From positions 1-5,045 of the forward strand of contig JAGLGG010000359.1 in assembly GCA_023144145.1 (NCBI GenBank): a DNA stretch of 5,045 nt, given 5' to 3'. The translations under genes were made by a program, and so were the position numbers. Source of the DNA: Anaerolineales bacterium. Its GTDB lineage: Bacteria; Chloroflexota; Anaerolineae; Anaerolineales; E44-bin32. How positions within the stretch are numbered: position 1 is the stretch's first letter; each line of letters starts with the position of its first letter. Positions 1 through 5,045 of this stretch are shown piece by piece. A model generated the notes under the pieces. The model saw only the letters and a program-made list of their open reading frames with translations, had not been told where the DNA came from and made no database searches.

Positions 1-1416
1 GTGAAGGGGCCTTACGAAGCTCATCACAAGCTTCGTATAACGGAAGAGGCGCTCGAAGCAGCGGTTCATTTATCCGCTCGTTATGTGACCGACCGATTTC
101 TGCCGGATAAAGCCATAGACCTAATCGATGAGTCGGCCTCGCGTGTACGTATGTACAAGAGTCCTGAGGCAATTATGTTGAAGGAAACTGTCGATGAACT
201 TCGCGTGACAAGGCGGGCTCATGCAGAGGCAGTTGACGACGATCGCTTAGATGACGCCCAGGAACTAGTTGAGCGCGAAACTGAACTAAAACAAAAATTG
301 ACTGAACAGCGGACCAGGTGGGACAAGTCTGAATCTGGCCCCAAAGTAACTGCTGAAGATATCGCAGAAGTAGTCGCGATGTGGACTGGAATTCCTGTGA
401 TGCAGCTCGCAAGTGAGGAATCTGAACGGCTCCTTCAAATGGAAGATGAACTACACAAGCGACTTATCGGACAGGATGAAGCCATCACCGCAATTTCTAA
501 GTCTGTTCGGCGGTCAAGAGCCGGGTTAAAAGATCCCAAACGCCCTATCGGTTCTTTTATTTTTCTTGGCCCAACAGGAGTTGGGAAGACGGAGTTGACC
601 AAAGCGCTTGCGGAATTCATTTTCGGGTCAGAAGAAGCATTGGTACAAATTGATATGTCGGAATTGATGGAGCGCCATACGGTCAGCAGGTTGGTGGGTG
701 CACCTCCGGGATACGTGGGCTACGAGGATGCAGGCCAACTGACTGAGGCAATCCGCCGCCGCCCTTACTCCATCGTTGTCTTTGACGAGATCGAAAAAGC
801 CCATCCGGACGCGCACAATATGCTGCTGCAGATTATGGAGGAAGGTCACCTTTCTGATGCAAAGGGAAGGAAAGTTGATTTCCGCAATGCCATCATCGTA
901 ATGACTTCCAACGTTGGGGCAGATCTTATTCGAAGGCAGACGCAAATAGGTTTTGAACTAAAGCATGATAAAGATACGGAAGAACGAATGGCATACGAGG
1001 ATATGCGTAAAAAACTCACAGACGCATTAAATCGCGCATTCAGACCGGAATTTATCAATCGAGTAGATTCTGTGATTGTTTTCCATGCATTATCAAGGGA
1101 TCAAATCGCGGAAATCGTTGATCTTGAATTGGCGAAAGTGGCTGAGCGCTTGAAGGAAAACCAAATTCAACTCCAACTAACAGAGCAGGGACGAGCTTTG
1201 CTCGCAGAGTTAGGCTACAACCCCGAAATGGGAGCTCGACCATTAAGACGAGAGATTCAAAATAAGGTTGAAGATCAGCTCTCGGATGCCATGCTTGCCG
1301 GTCATTTTAAAGATGGTGACAAAATCTTAATTGATGCTGAGGACGGTGAAGTTATACTCAGAATCGATGAAACAGAAGAGGAAGGTGAAAAAACCGAAGC
1401 CATTGCAGCGGGTTGA
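1..1416 (+). CDS. clpC: ATP-dependent Clp protease ATPase subunit ClpC, C-terminal part (5' end outside window)
   Basis: Hexameric AAA+ unfoldase that threads substrate proteins into the ClpP peptidase in the cytoplasm. The visible 471 residues begin in the small subdomain of the first AAA+ module (RFLPDKAIDLIDESASRVR, about 33-51), followed by a short charged coiled-coil middle domain (about 60-105). The second AAA+ module has Walker A GPTGVGKT (190-197), pore loop GYVGY (237-241), Walker B VVFDE (259-263), an arginine finger in FINRVD (R354) and sensor 2 GAR (R413). An IGF loop (316-318) matches the ClpP-docking tripeptide, and the middle domain is short; both favour ClpC over the disaggregase ClpB. 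The N-domain and first Walker A/B lie upstream, so the GTG at base 1 is an internal valine codon. The C-terminus is an acidic tail ending at TGA 1414-1416. The frame is intact. It is followed at 109 bases by radA. Confidence 0.95.
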   Translation: MKGPYEAHHKLRITEEALEAAVHLSARYVTDRFLPDKAIDLIDESASRVRMYKSPEAIMLKETVDELRVTRRAHAEAVDDDRLDDAQELVERETELKQKLTEQRTRWDKSESGPKVTAEDIAEVVAMWTGIPVMQLASEESERLLQMEDELHKRLIGQDEAITAISKSVRRSRAGLKDPKRPIGSFIFLGPTGVGKTELTKALAEFIFGSEEALVQIDMSELMERHTVSRLVGAPPGYVGYEDAGQLTEAIRRRPYSIVVFDEIEKAHPDAHNMLLQIMEEGHLSDAKGRKVDFRNAIIVMTSNVGADLIRRQTQIGFELKHDKDTEERMAYEDMRKKLTDALNRAFRPEFINRVDSVIVFHALSRDQIAEIVDLELAKVAERLKENQIQLQLTEQGRALLAELGYNPEMGARPLRREIQNKVEDQLSDAMLAGHFKDGDKILIDAEDGEVILRIDETEEEGEKTEAIAAG

Positions 1417-1459
1417 GGTCTGTTAGTACAATTTGAACCCCCGGGGGTTTGGATATAAG
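1404..1459 (+). promoter_or_regulatory. Possible radA promoter(s) between clpC and radA
   Basis: TTGCAG (1404-1409), a 17-base spacer and TACAAT (1427-1432) give a poor -35 with a good -10. A start near 1439 would place the large inverted repeat at the very 5' end of the radA transcript. A second -10-like TATAAG (1454-1459) lies inside the repeat region, but its -35 candidate TTGAAC (1433-1438) is only 15 bases away. Either would let radA be expressed apart from clpC. Both are weak matches to a sigma-70-type consensus and could be chance. Confidence 0.25.
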
Positions 1460-1501
1460 ATTTAGTTCTAAGCATCTACAGATATCCAAACCCCCGGGGG
1501 T
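1437..1501. repeat. Perfect 20-base inverted repeat with CCCCCGGGGG arms (large hairpin)
   Basis: Bases 1437-1456 are the exact reverse complement of 1482-1501, leaving a 25-base loop. Each arm carries ACCCCCGGGGGT, itself a perfect 12-base palindrome, so the same core occurs twice and reads identically on both strands. In RNA this is a 20-bp stem rich in G-C pairs, ending 24 bases before the radA start codon. Only TCTTT follows the stem, so it is not a classical T-run terminator. Possible roles are a REP/MITE-like dispersed element, an RNA processing or stability hairpin between clpC and radA, or a weak terminator. The sequence shows the structure; the role is unknown. Confidence 0.9.
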
Positions 1502-1516
1502 CTTTAATTCGTGCGT

Positions 1517-1521
1517 GGAGG
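1517..1521 (+). promoter_or_regulatory. Ribosome binding site deciding the radA start
   Basis: GGAGG lies 4 bases before GTG 1526. The upstream in-frame GTG at 1511 has no Shine-Dalgarno match and would add five residues before the conserved MAKSKVEYVC start, so 1526 is preferred. Confidence 0.75.
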
Positions 1522-1525
1522 GATT

Positions 1526-2899
1526 GTGGCAAAGAGCAAGGTTGAATATGTATGTCAGCAGTGTGGACGCAGGACTGCAAAACAGATGGGGAAATGTCCG
1601 CAGTGCGGTAGTTGGAACAGCATGCTGGGCGAGGTTGTGAGTCCACGACATGGGCGTGGAGTTGTGCAACGGACTCAGGCTTCGCAAGCACAAAGACTCA
1701 CTGAGATTGAAGGAGATCCTGAAGAGCGAATAGCTCTCCCAATCGGCGAGTTCTCACGAGTCCTGGGAGGAGGAGTGGTTCCTGGATCCGTGGTTCTCAT
1801 CGGGGGGGATCCAGGCATCGGAAAGTCTACACTACTTCTTCAAGTAGCATTGGCGATGTCGAAAGAGGGACGTGTTCTTTATATCTCTGGAGAAGAATCT
1901 GAACGCCAGATAAAGGCTCGTTCTGTTCGATTACTACAATCATCCTCAATCCCTCACGAGCTATATCTCCTAACCGAGACACATCTCGAGAGTGTTGTAG
2001 ATCAGATTCAAACCATAGACCCTGATTTGGTAGTGGTCGATTCGATTCAAACCATTCAGTCTCCTGATCTCGACTCGGCTGCGGGCTCGATCACCCAAGT
2101 GCGCGAGTGTGCCCACCAACTACAGGTCGTGGCAAAATCAACCGGGGTAGCGATATTTCTAGTCGGGCATGTGACCAAGGAAGGTGCGATCGCAGGTCCT
2201 AAAGTTCTCGAACATATCGTAGACACGGTCCTTTACCTTGAAGGGGACGCATTTCATGCATATCGATTGTTGCGGTCAGTCAAAAATCGATTTGGACCAA
2301 CCTCTGAGGTCGGTGTTTTCGAAATGCTTCCTAGTGGGATGGAAGAGGTATCGAATCCCTCAGAGGCTTTCCTGGCAGAACGGGTGTTGAATTCCCCCGG
2401 CTCGGCAATCGCAGTGACGATGGAGGGGACACGCCCCTTGCTGGTTGAAATTCAAGGCCTCACCAGCACCACAACCTTTGGCAATCCGCGCCGAACTGCT
2501 AATGGTGTTGACTTCAATCGCCTTCTTTTAACTGTGGCAGTATTAACACGTCGGGTGGGCATACGACTCTCGGATCAAGACGTATTCGTAAACGTAGTTG
2601 GTGGCCTTCGAATTGCTGAGCCAGCCGCTGATTTGGCAGTTGCAGCTTCAATTGCATCATCGATGAAAGATCGACCGATTGATAAGAATCTTGCCCTGAT
2701 TGGAGAAGTTGGCTTGTCAGGTGAATTACGCAGAGTTGCGCAGCTCTCAGCGCGTATGAATGAAGCTTCAAAGCTCGGGTTTAAGGGCGTAATTGTCCCC
2801 AAATCTTCAATCGCAGGTGCGGATTGGCCTTCAAATATCGAAATAATTCAAGCAGCTACGTTACGTGAAGCACTGCAAAAATCAATTTCGAAAGAATAG
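1526..2899 (+). CDS. radA: DNA repair protein RadA (Sms), branch-migration ATPase
   Basis: A 457-residue RecA-like ATPase that helps process recombination intermediates by promoting branch migration alongside RecA. Domains in order: a zinc finger with Cys10, 13, 24 and 27 (CQQC and CPQC); a RecA-type core with Walker A GGDPGIGKST (93-102) and Walker B LVVVD (168-172); the RadA-specific KNRFG motif (253-257); and a C-terminal Lon-protease-like domain from about 275 to the end, recognisable by EPAADLAVA (365-373) and GEVGLSGELR (393-402). In this family the Lon-like domain lacks the protease serine and acts as a scaffold, and alanines stand at the equivalent place here. Length is normal and the frame is uninterrupted. 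The GTG start at 1526 is chosen for its GGAGG and the family-typical AKSK N-terminus. It lies downstream of clpC, an arrangement I recall from other Chloroflexota and Firmicutes, and ends at TAG 2897-2899 without an immediate terminator. Confidence 0.95.
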   Translation: MAKSKVEYVCQQCGRRTAKQMGKCPQCGSWNSMLGEVVSPRHGRGVVQRTQASQAQRLTEIEGDPEERIALPIGEFSRVLGGGVVPGSVVLIGGDPGIGKSTLLLQVALAMSKEGRVLYISGEESERQIKARSVRLLQSSSIPHELYLLTETHLESVVDQIQTIDPDLVVVDSIQTIQSPDLDSAAGSITQVRECAHQLQVVAKSTGVAIFLVGHVTKEGAIAGPKVLEHIVDTVLYLEGDAFHAYRLLRSVKNRFGPTSEVGVFEMLPSGMEEVSNPSEAFLAERVLNSPGSAIAVTMEGTRPLLVEIQGLTSTTTFGNPRRTANGVDFNRLLLTVAVLTRRVGIRLSDQDVFVNVVGGLRIAEPAADLAVAASIASSMKDRPIDKNLALIGEVGLSGELRRVAQLSARMNEASKLGFKGVIVPKSSIAGADWPSNIEIIQAATLREALQKSISKE

Positions 2900-2943
2900 A
2901 TAAGCTTTTTCTTCGTTGTGTGAATTGCAGGCTGCCTAACTCA

Positions 2944-2972
2944 TTGAAAACCGTCCTAATCAGGCATTTAAA
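2944..2972 (+). promoter_or_regulatory. Weak possible promoter in the radA-dnaA gap
   Basis: TTGAAA (2944-2949), a 17-base spacer and TTTAAA (2967-2972) resemble a sigma-70-type promoter, with a better -35 than -10. A start near 2979 would give a transcript of about 180 bases ending at the terminator at 3157, the size of a small RNA. The -10 match is only 4 of 6, so chance is quite possible. Confidence 0.2.
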
Positions 2973-3118
2973 CATCGGCTTGTTAAGAAATGTCACTTAA
3001 GGTTAAGTAGAGTGAGCTTGGTGGGCTGATTCGGCCGAGATTTGATGTTTTTAGCATGGGCGAAGCTCCAAAATGGAACTTCATTTTGCATCATCAGGAA
3101 ATTCCCGCGCATTTTACG

Positions 3119-3157
3119 TTTTAAGGTTAGGTTTCAAGAAACCTTAAAGATTTTTTT
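3119..3157 (+). terminator. Rho-independent terminator, about 220 bases past radA
   Basis: TTTAAGGTT (3120-3128) pairs perfectly with AACCTTAAA (3140-3148) over 9 bp, plus a U-G pair at 3119/3149, with an 11-base loop. GA and then seven T (3151-3157) follow. A competing smaller hairpin AGGTTT/AAACCT (3129-3134 with 3139-3144) shares the right arm. The stem has few G-C pairs, but the T-run is good. It could end a long radA 3' UTR or an independent short transcript; either way it shields the dnaA promoter from read-through. Confidence 0.6.
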
Positions 3158-3333
3158 GGTAGTGCAATGTCCAATATCTGGGAGTAAGTTTCATATGCGC
3201 CCACATATACGGGTAGTTGGGCGAATTGTGATGAACGGCTTTCAATCTGCGCGATCAAGCGATTCCGGCGAGGCTTTAACATTATGCGATATTAAAGTTT
3301 TGTAACTTTTTAGAGTTCCGTATGGTAGAAGCA

Positions 3334-3362
3334 TTGAATTGGTTATTAGATTTTGCTAGAAT
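3334..3362 (+). promoter_or_regulatory. Probable dnaA promoter (extended -10)
   Basis: TTGAAT (3334-3339), an exact 17-base spacer and TAGAAT (3357-3362) are each close to the sigma-70-type consensus, and TGC immediately before the -10 forms an extended -10 element. The A/T-rich stretch at 3285-3312 upstream could act as an UP element. The predicted start near 3369 gives a leader of about 185 bases before the dnaA ATG. Confidence 0.6.
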
Positions 3363-3431
3363 TCATCAACGCTGGTCGATTGCCTAGTGTGGGGTAAAGA
3401 GGCAAGTCCCGATTACCTTCAAGGCCGGAAT

Positions 3432-3479
3432 ATGCCACTCCCAAGTGGCAAAAACCTACGAATACTTACAAAGGAATAA
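3432..3479 (+). CDS. Possible 15-codon upstream ORF in the dnaA leader
   Basis: ATG 3432 to TAA 3477-3479 reads MPLPSGKNLRILTKE. It lies wholly inside the dnaA leader, and its first codons form stem-loop 2. The upstream GGCCGGA gives at best a weak Shine-Dalgarno match. It could be a translated leader peptide that affects leader folding, but an open frame this short is expected often by chance. Confidence 0.15.
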   Translation: MPLPSGKNLRILTKE

Positions 3480-3543
3480 GGTTGGATATTGATCAAGTCA
3501 TGATCTGAGTGGCAGGGCGTAATGGGTTCCGCCAGCGCCCGAT

Positions 3544-3548
3544 GGAGG
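3544..3548 (+). promoter_or_regulatory. Ribosome binding site deciding the dnaA start
   Basis: GGAGG stands 5 bases before ATG 3554, ideal spacing. The longest frame opens at GTG 3509 and another ATG lies at 3542, but neither has a comparable site upstream. Conserved DnaA sequence begins directly after ATG 3554. Confidence 0.8.
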
Positions 3549-3553
3549 AGAGA

Positions 3554-4894
3554 ATGACCGCAGAACGATTCTGGGAAGCCGCGCTTGGACAATTGCAGTT
3601 GGAAATGCCACGTGCAGCATTTGATACCTGGGTTCGTGATGCGGAGCTCCTTACTTACGAGGACGGAACCTTTATCGTGGGCGTTCAGAACGCCTATGCA
3701 AAGGATTGGCTGGAGGATCGGCTGCGATCCACAGTTACTCGGGTTCTGACAGGAATTTCAGGTCGGAGTGCCGATGTTCGTTTCGTCGTTTGGCATGAAG
3801 ATTCAGATGATGGAGAACATGCCCCGGTCATGAGTGTGCCTCAAGTAGTTCCTCAGAAGAAGGTAATCTCGAACACTAACCTTAGTCTGAAATACACTTT
3901 CGAGAGTTTTGTAGTCGGCCCCAGCAACCGATTGGCAGCAGCCGCATCTCAGGCTGTAGCTGAAAATCCTGCCAGAGCCTACAATCCACTCTTTTTGTAT
4001 GGTGGAGTTGGTCTTGGAAAAACCCACTTATTACATGCGATTGGCAATGCCTGTAAGGGCGCTGGTCTGCAAATCTTGTATGTATCCTCAGAGGAATTCA
4101 CCAACGATCTCATCAATGCAATTCGCACTCGTACTACCGATGCATTCCGGGATAGATATCGCCGGATTGACGTGCTGCTCATTGACGATATTCAATTCAT
4201 CGCCGGGAAGGAATCTACTCAGGAGGAGTTCTTCCACACCTTCAATACCCTGCACGGGCAAGATAAACAATTGATCATATCATCCGATCGCCCGCCTAAA
4301 GCATTGGTCACTCTTGAAGAGCGACTGCGCTCGCGCTTCGAATGGGGTTTGACCGCAGATATCCAAGCGCCAGATTATGAAACCCGACTTGCCATCTTGA
4401 GTTCAAAAACTGAGCGGGCGGGCCGCAGGGTACCTTCAGACTTCTTAGAGATTATTGCTAAGCGTGTTCAGAGTAATATTCGCGAACTCGAGGGGGCGTT
4501 GAATCGGGTGTACGCATTTTCGGATCTGAGTGGGTTGCCCTTGACAAAGGACTTGGTGGAATCGGCACTCGCAGATCTTTTACCAAGGACTGGCTCATTA
4601 ACGCCAGATCAAATTATTCGTGTTGTAGCGAAAACCTATGGGGTGGACGAAGAACGTTTATTGTCTAAACAGAGATCTCGAGATGTGTCTTTACCGAGGC
4701 AAGTGGCAATGTACCTGATTCGCGAGGAAACCGGTGCCTCCTTACCTCAAATTGGAGAAGCCTTGGGGGGGCGAGATCACACCACGGTGATGTACGGGTG
4801 CGACAAGATTTCCGACCGGCTGGAAACGGATGACGGACTCCGGCGGCAGGTCTTTTCAATCCGCGAGGCACTCTTCGGTCACGCGCAAATGTAG
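3554..4894 (+). CDS. dnaA: Chromosomal replication initiator protein DnaA
   Basis: ATP-dependent initiator that binds the origin, melts it and helps load the replicative helicase; it also acts as a transcription factor. From ATG 3554 the protein has 446 residues. Domain I (about 1-85) contains FWEAALGQLQLEMPRAAFDTW. Domain II is a short acidic-to-basic linker (about 85-110). The AAA+ domain III has Walker A GGVGLGKT (150-157), Walker B LLIDD (208-212), sensor 1 around SSDR (243-246), the arginine finger in RSRF (R261) and sensor 2 R310 in IRELEGAL. Domain IV (about 350-446) carries the DNA-binding signature GGRDHTTV (405-412). All key residues are present and the length is normal for a DnaA with a short linker. 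The GTG at 3509 would add 15 residues (MAGRNGFRQRPMEER) but lacks a ribosome site. The gene has its own promoter and terminator, and no dnaN follows within the window. Confidence 0.97.
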   Translation: MTAERFWEAALGQLQLEMPRAAFDTWVRDAELLTYEDGTFIVGVQNAYAKDWLEDRLRSTVTRVLTGISGRSADVRFVVWHEDSDDGEHAPVMSVPQVVPQKKVISNTNLSLKYTFESFVVGPSNRLAAAASQAVAENPARAYNPLFLYGGVGLGKTHLLHAIGNACKGAGLQILYVSSEEFTNDLINAIRTRTTDAFRDRYRRIDVLLIDDIQFIAGKESTQEEFFHTFNTLHGQDKQLIISSDRPPKALVTLEERLRSRFEWGLTADIQAPDYETRLAILSSKTERAGRRVPSDFLEIIAKRVQSNIRELEGALNRVYAFSDLSGLPLTKDLVESALADLLPRTGSLTPDQIIRVVAKTYGVDEERLLSKQRSRDVSLPRQVAMYLIREETGASLPQIGEALGGRDHTTVMYGCDKISDRLETDDGLRRQVFSIREALFGHAQM

Positions 4895-4910
4895 GATCGT
4901 TTAAATCAGG

Positions 4911-4952
4911 AAGGGCGACGCGTACGTGCGTTAGCACGCGTCGCCCTTTTTT
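4911..4952 (+). terminator. Strong rho-independent terminator of dnaA
   Basis: Bases 4911-4923 pair without mismatch with 4936-4948 (13 bp: two A-U pairs at the base, then a G/C-rich GGGCGACGCGT stem), followed by a run of six T (4947-4952) of which the first two close the stem. The 12-base loop includes GTGC (4926-4929), which could instead form a small competing hairpin with GCAC (4934-4937). It begins 17 bases after the dnaA stop, so dnaA is probably transcribed alone. No matching T-run on the other strand, so it looks one-directional. Confidence 0.92.
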
Positions 4953-4963
4953 ACATTTTGGTG

Positions 4964-5022
4964 AACCTTGCGAAGGTTTATCACTGGAGACTCTGGTTAC
5001 AAATCGAAACCTTCGCGAGGTT
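4964..5022. repeat. Imperfect 16-bp inverted repeat with an AACCTT..AAGGTT motif
   Basis: Bases 4964-4979 (AACCTTGCGAAGGTTT) pair with 5007-5022 (AAACCTTCGCGAGGTT) at 15 Watson-Crick positions plus one T-G, around a 27-base loop. The left copy is itself a near-palindrome (AACCTT, 3 bases, AAGGTT). AACCTTCG appears again at 5032-5039, at the window edge. It lies beyond the dnaA terminator and has no T-run, so it is more likely an operator, repeat element or part of a repeat cluster than a terminator. Confidence 0.65.
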
Positions 5023-5045
5023 AGCATAATCAACCTTCGTCGGTG

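Larger units (their letters stand above)
2900..3333. other. Long intergenic region between radA and the dnaA promoter, no convincing protein gene
   Basis: About 430 bases without a credible coding sequence. The only ORF over 80 codons (3042-3305, + strand) starts at TTG with no Shine-Dalgarno, runs through a terminator hairpin and resembles nothing I know. Visible structures are a near-palindrome ACTTAA-GG-TTAAGT (2995-3008), a hairpin with one mismatch at 3062-3082, the terminator at 3119-3157, a 6-bp hairpin CGCCCA/TGGGCG (3198-3223) and an A/T-rich hairpin AAAGTT/AACTTT (3294-3309) just upstream of the dnaA promoter. DnaA-box searching by eye gave only weak matches: TGTGAATTG at 2919 and TGTGATGAA at 3227, each two mismatches from the degenerate consensus. 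An origin is therefore not supported. Confidence 0.6.
3369..3553 (+). promoter_or_regulatory. Structured 5' leader of dnaA (three predicted stem-loops)
   Basis: Stem-loop 1 spans 3374-3417: a six-pair TTGCCT/AGGCAA core (3380-3385 with 3400-3405) is extended outward by GG-T-CG pairs across an internal loop and a two-base bulge. Stem-loop 2 is a perfect 7-bp TGCCACT/AGTGGCA hairpin (3433-3450) with a CCCA loop. Stem-loop 3 (3515-3540) pairs GGGCG with CGCCC plus an inner TGG/CCA and ends four bases before the Shine-Dalgarno sequence. No stem has a T-run, so control at initiation of translation or of RNA stability is more plausible than attenuation. It matches no riboswitch class I recognise. 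Pairings were found by eye without energy calculation. Confidence 0.4.

Noticed and set aside
1..3. GTG at base 1 as the clpC start codon
   Set aside because: The protein begins in the middle of the first AAA+ module; the rest of the gene must lie upstream of the window.
628..945. 105-codon minus-strand ORF inside clpC
   Set aside because: Antisense to the conserved second AAA+ module of clpC; no family resemblance.
1437..1505. The clpC-radA hairpin as a standard intrinsic terminator
   Set aside because: The 20-bp stem has a 25-base loop and is followed only by TCTTTAATT, not a T-run; a terminator role remains possible but is not shown.
1358..1693. 111-codon minus-strand ORF across the clpC-radA junction
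   Set aside because: Overlaps the end of clpC, the inverted repeat and the zinc finger of radA; explained as a shadow of these.
2919..3235. DnaA boxes at 2919-2927 and 3227-3235
   Set aside because: Each differs at two of the specified positions from TTATNCACA and they are not clustered; chance matches at this level are expected.
3042..3305. 87-codon + strand ORF in the radA-dnaA gap
   Set aside because: TTG start without a Shine-Dalgarno, runs through a hairpin plus seven-T terminator, and no recognisable family or domain.
3391..3399. GGGGTAAAG loop of dnaA leader stem-loop 1 as a known riboswitch core
   Set aside because: Compared from memory with preQ1, c-di-GMP, fluoride, THF and cobalamin consensus cores; no match.
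3482..3508. Eight-codon frame (TTG 3482 to TGA 3506) just before GTG 3509
   Set aside because: Too short, TTG start, and explained by the in-frame stop that ends the dnaA frame upstream.
4665..5033. 122-codon minus-strand ORF over the dnaA 3' end
   Set aside because: Antisense to the conserved DNA-binding domain of dnaA and crosses its terminator; composition looks like a shadow frame.

Overview
The window holds three housekeeping genes, all on the + strand: the 3' part of clpC (AAA+ unfoldase partner of ClpP), a complete radA/sms (DNA branch-migration ATPase) and a complete dnaA (replication initiator). They read as ordinary, intact bacterial genes with moderate base composition. The DnaA N-terminus (LGQLQLEMPRAAFDTWVRDAE), its short domain II, the clpC-radA pairing and the use of GTG starts all suggest Chloroflexota. 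Membership of a particular class (for example a Dehalococcoidia or SAR202-type lineage) is a guess from remembered family patterns, not a search result.

Layout: 1-1416 is the C-terminal half of ClpC. The gene runs in from outside the window, so the GTG at base 1 is not its real start. A 109-base gap follows, carrying a perfect 20-base inverted repeat with CCCCCGGGGG at the outer end of each arm. RadA is at 1526-2899. Bases 2900-3553 have no convincing protein gene. They contain a hairpin plus T-run terminator ending at 3157, a good extended -10 promoter (3334-3362), and a leader of about 185 bases with three predicted stem-loops and a possible 15-codon ORF. dnaA is best read from ATG 3554 to 4894 and is closed by a strong intrinsic terminator (4911-4952). 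The last 90 bases carry an imperfect 16-bp inverted repeat and the beginning of a possible third copy of its motif.

How it fits together: clpC (protein quality control) and radA (recombination and repair) are co-directional and may be co-transcribed, although the hairpin between them could uncouple them. dnaA appears to be a single-gene transcription unit bounded by terminators, with no dnaN within the window. I found no DnaA box with one or fewer mismatches, so an origin is not supported here. I see no mobile element, CRISPR array, tRNA or rRNA, and no evidence of a new multi-gene system. The unexplained material is all intergenic: the clpC-radA repeat, the orphan terminator after radA, the structured dnaA leader and the repeat at the right edge.
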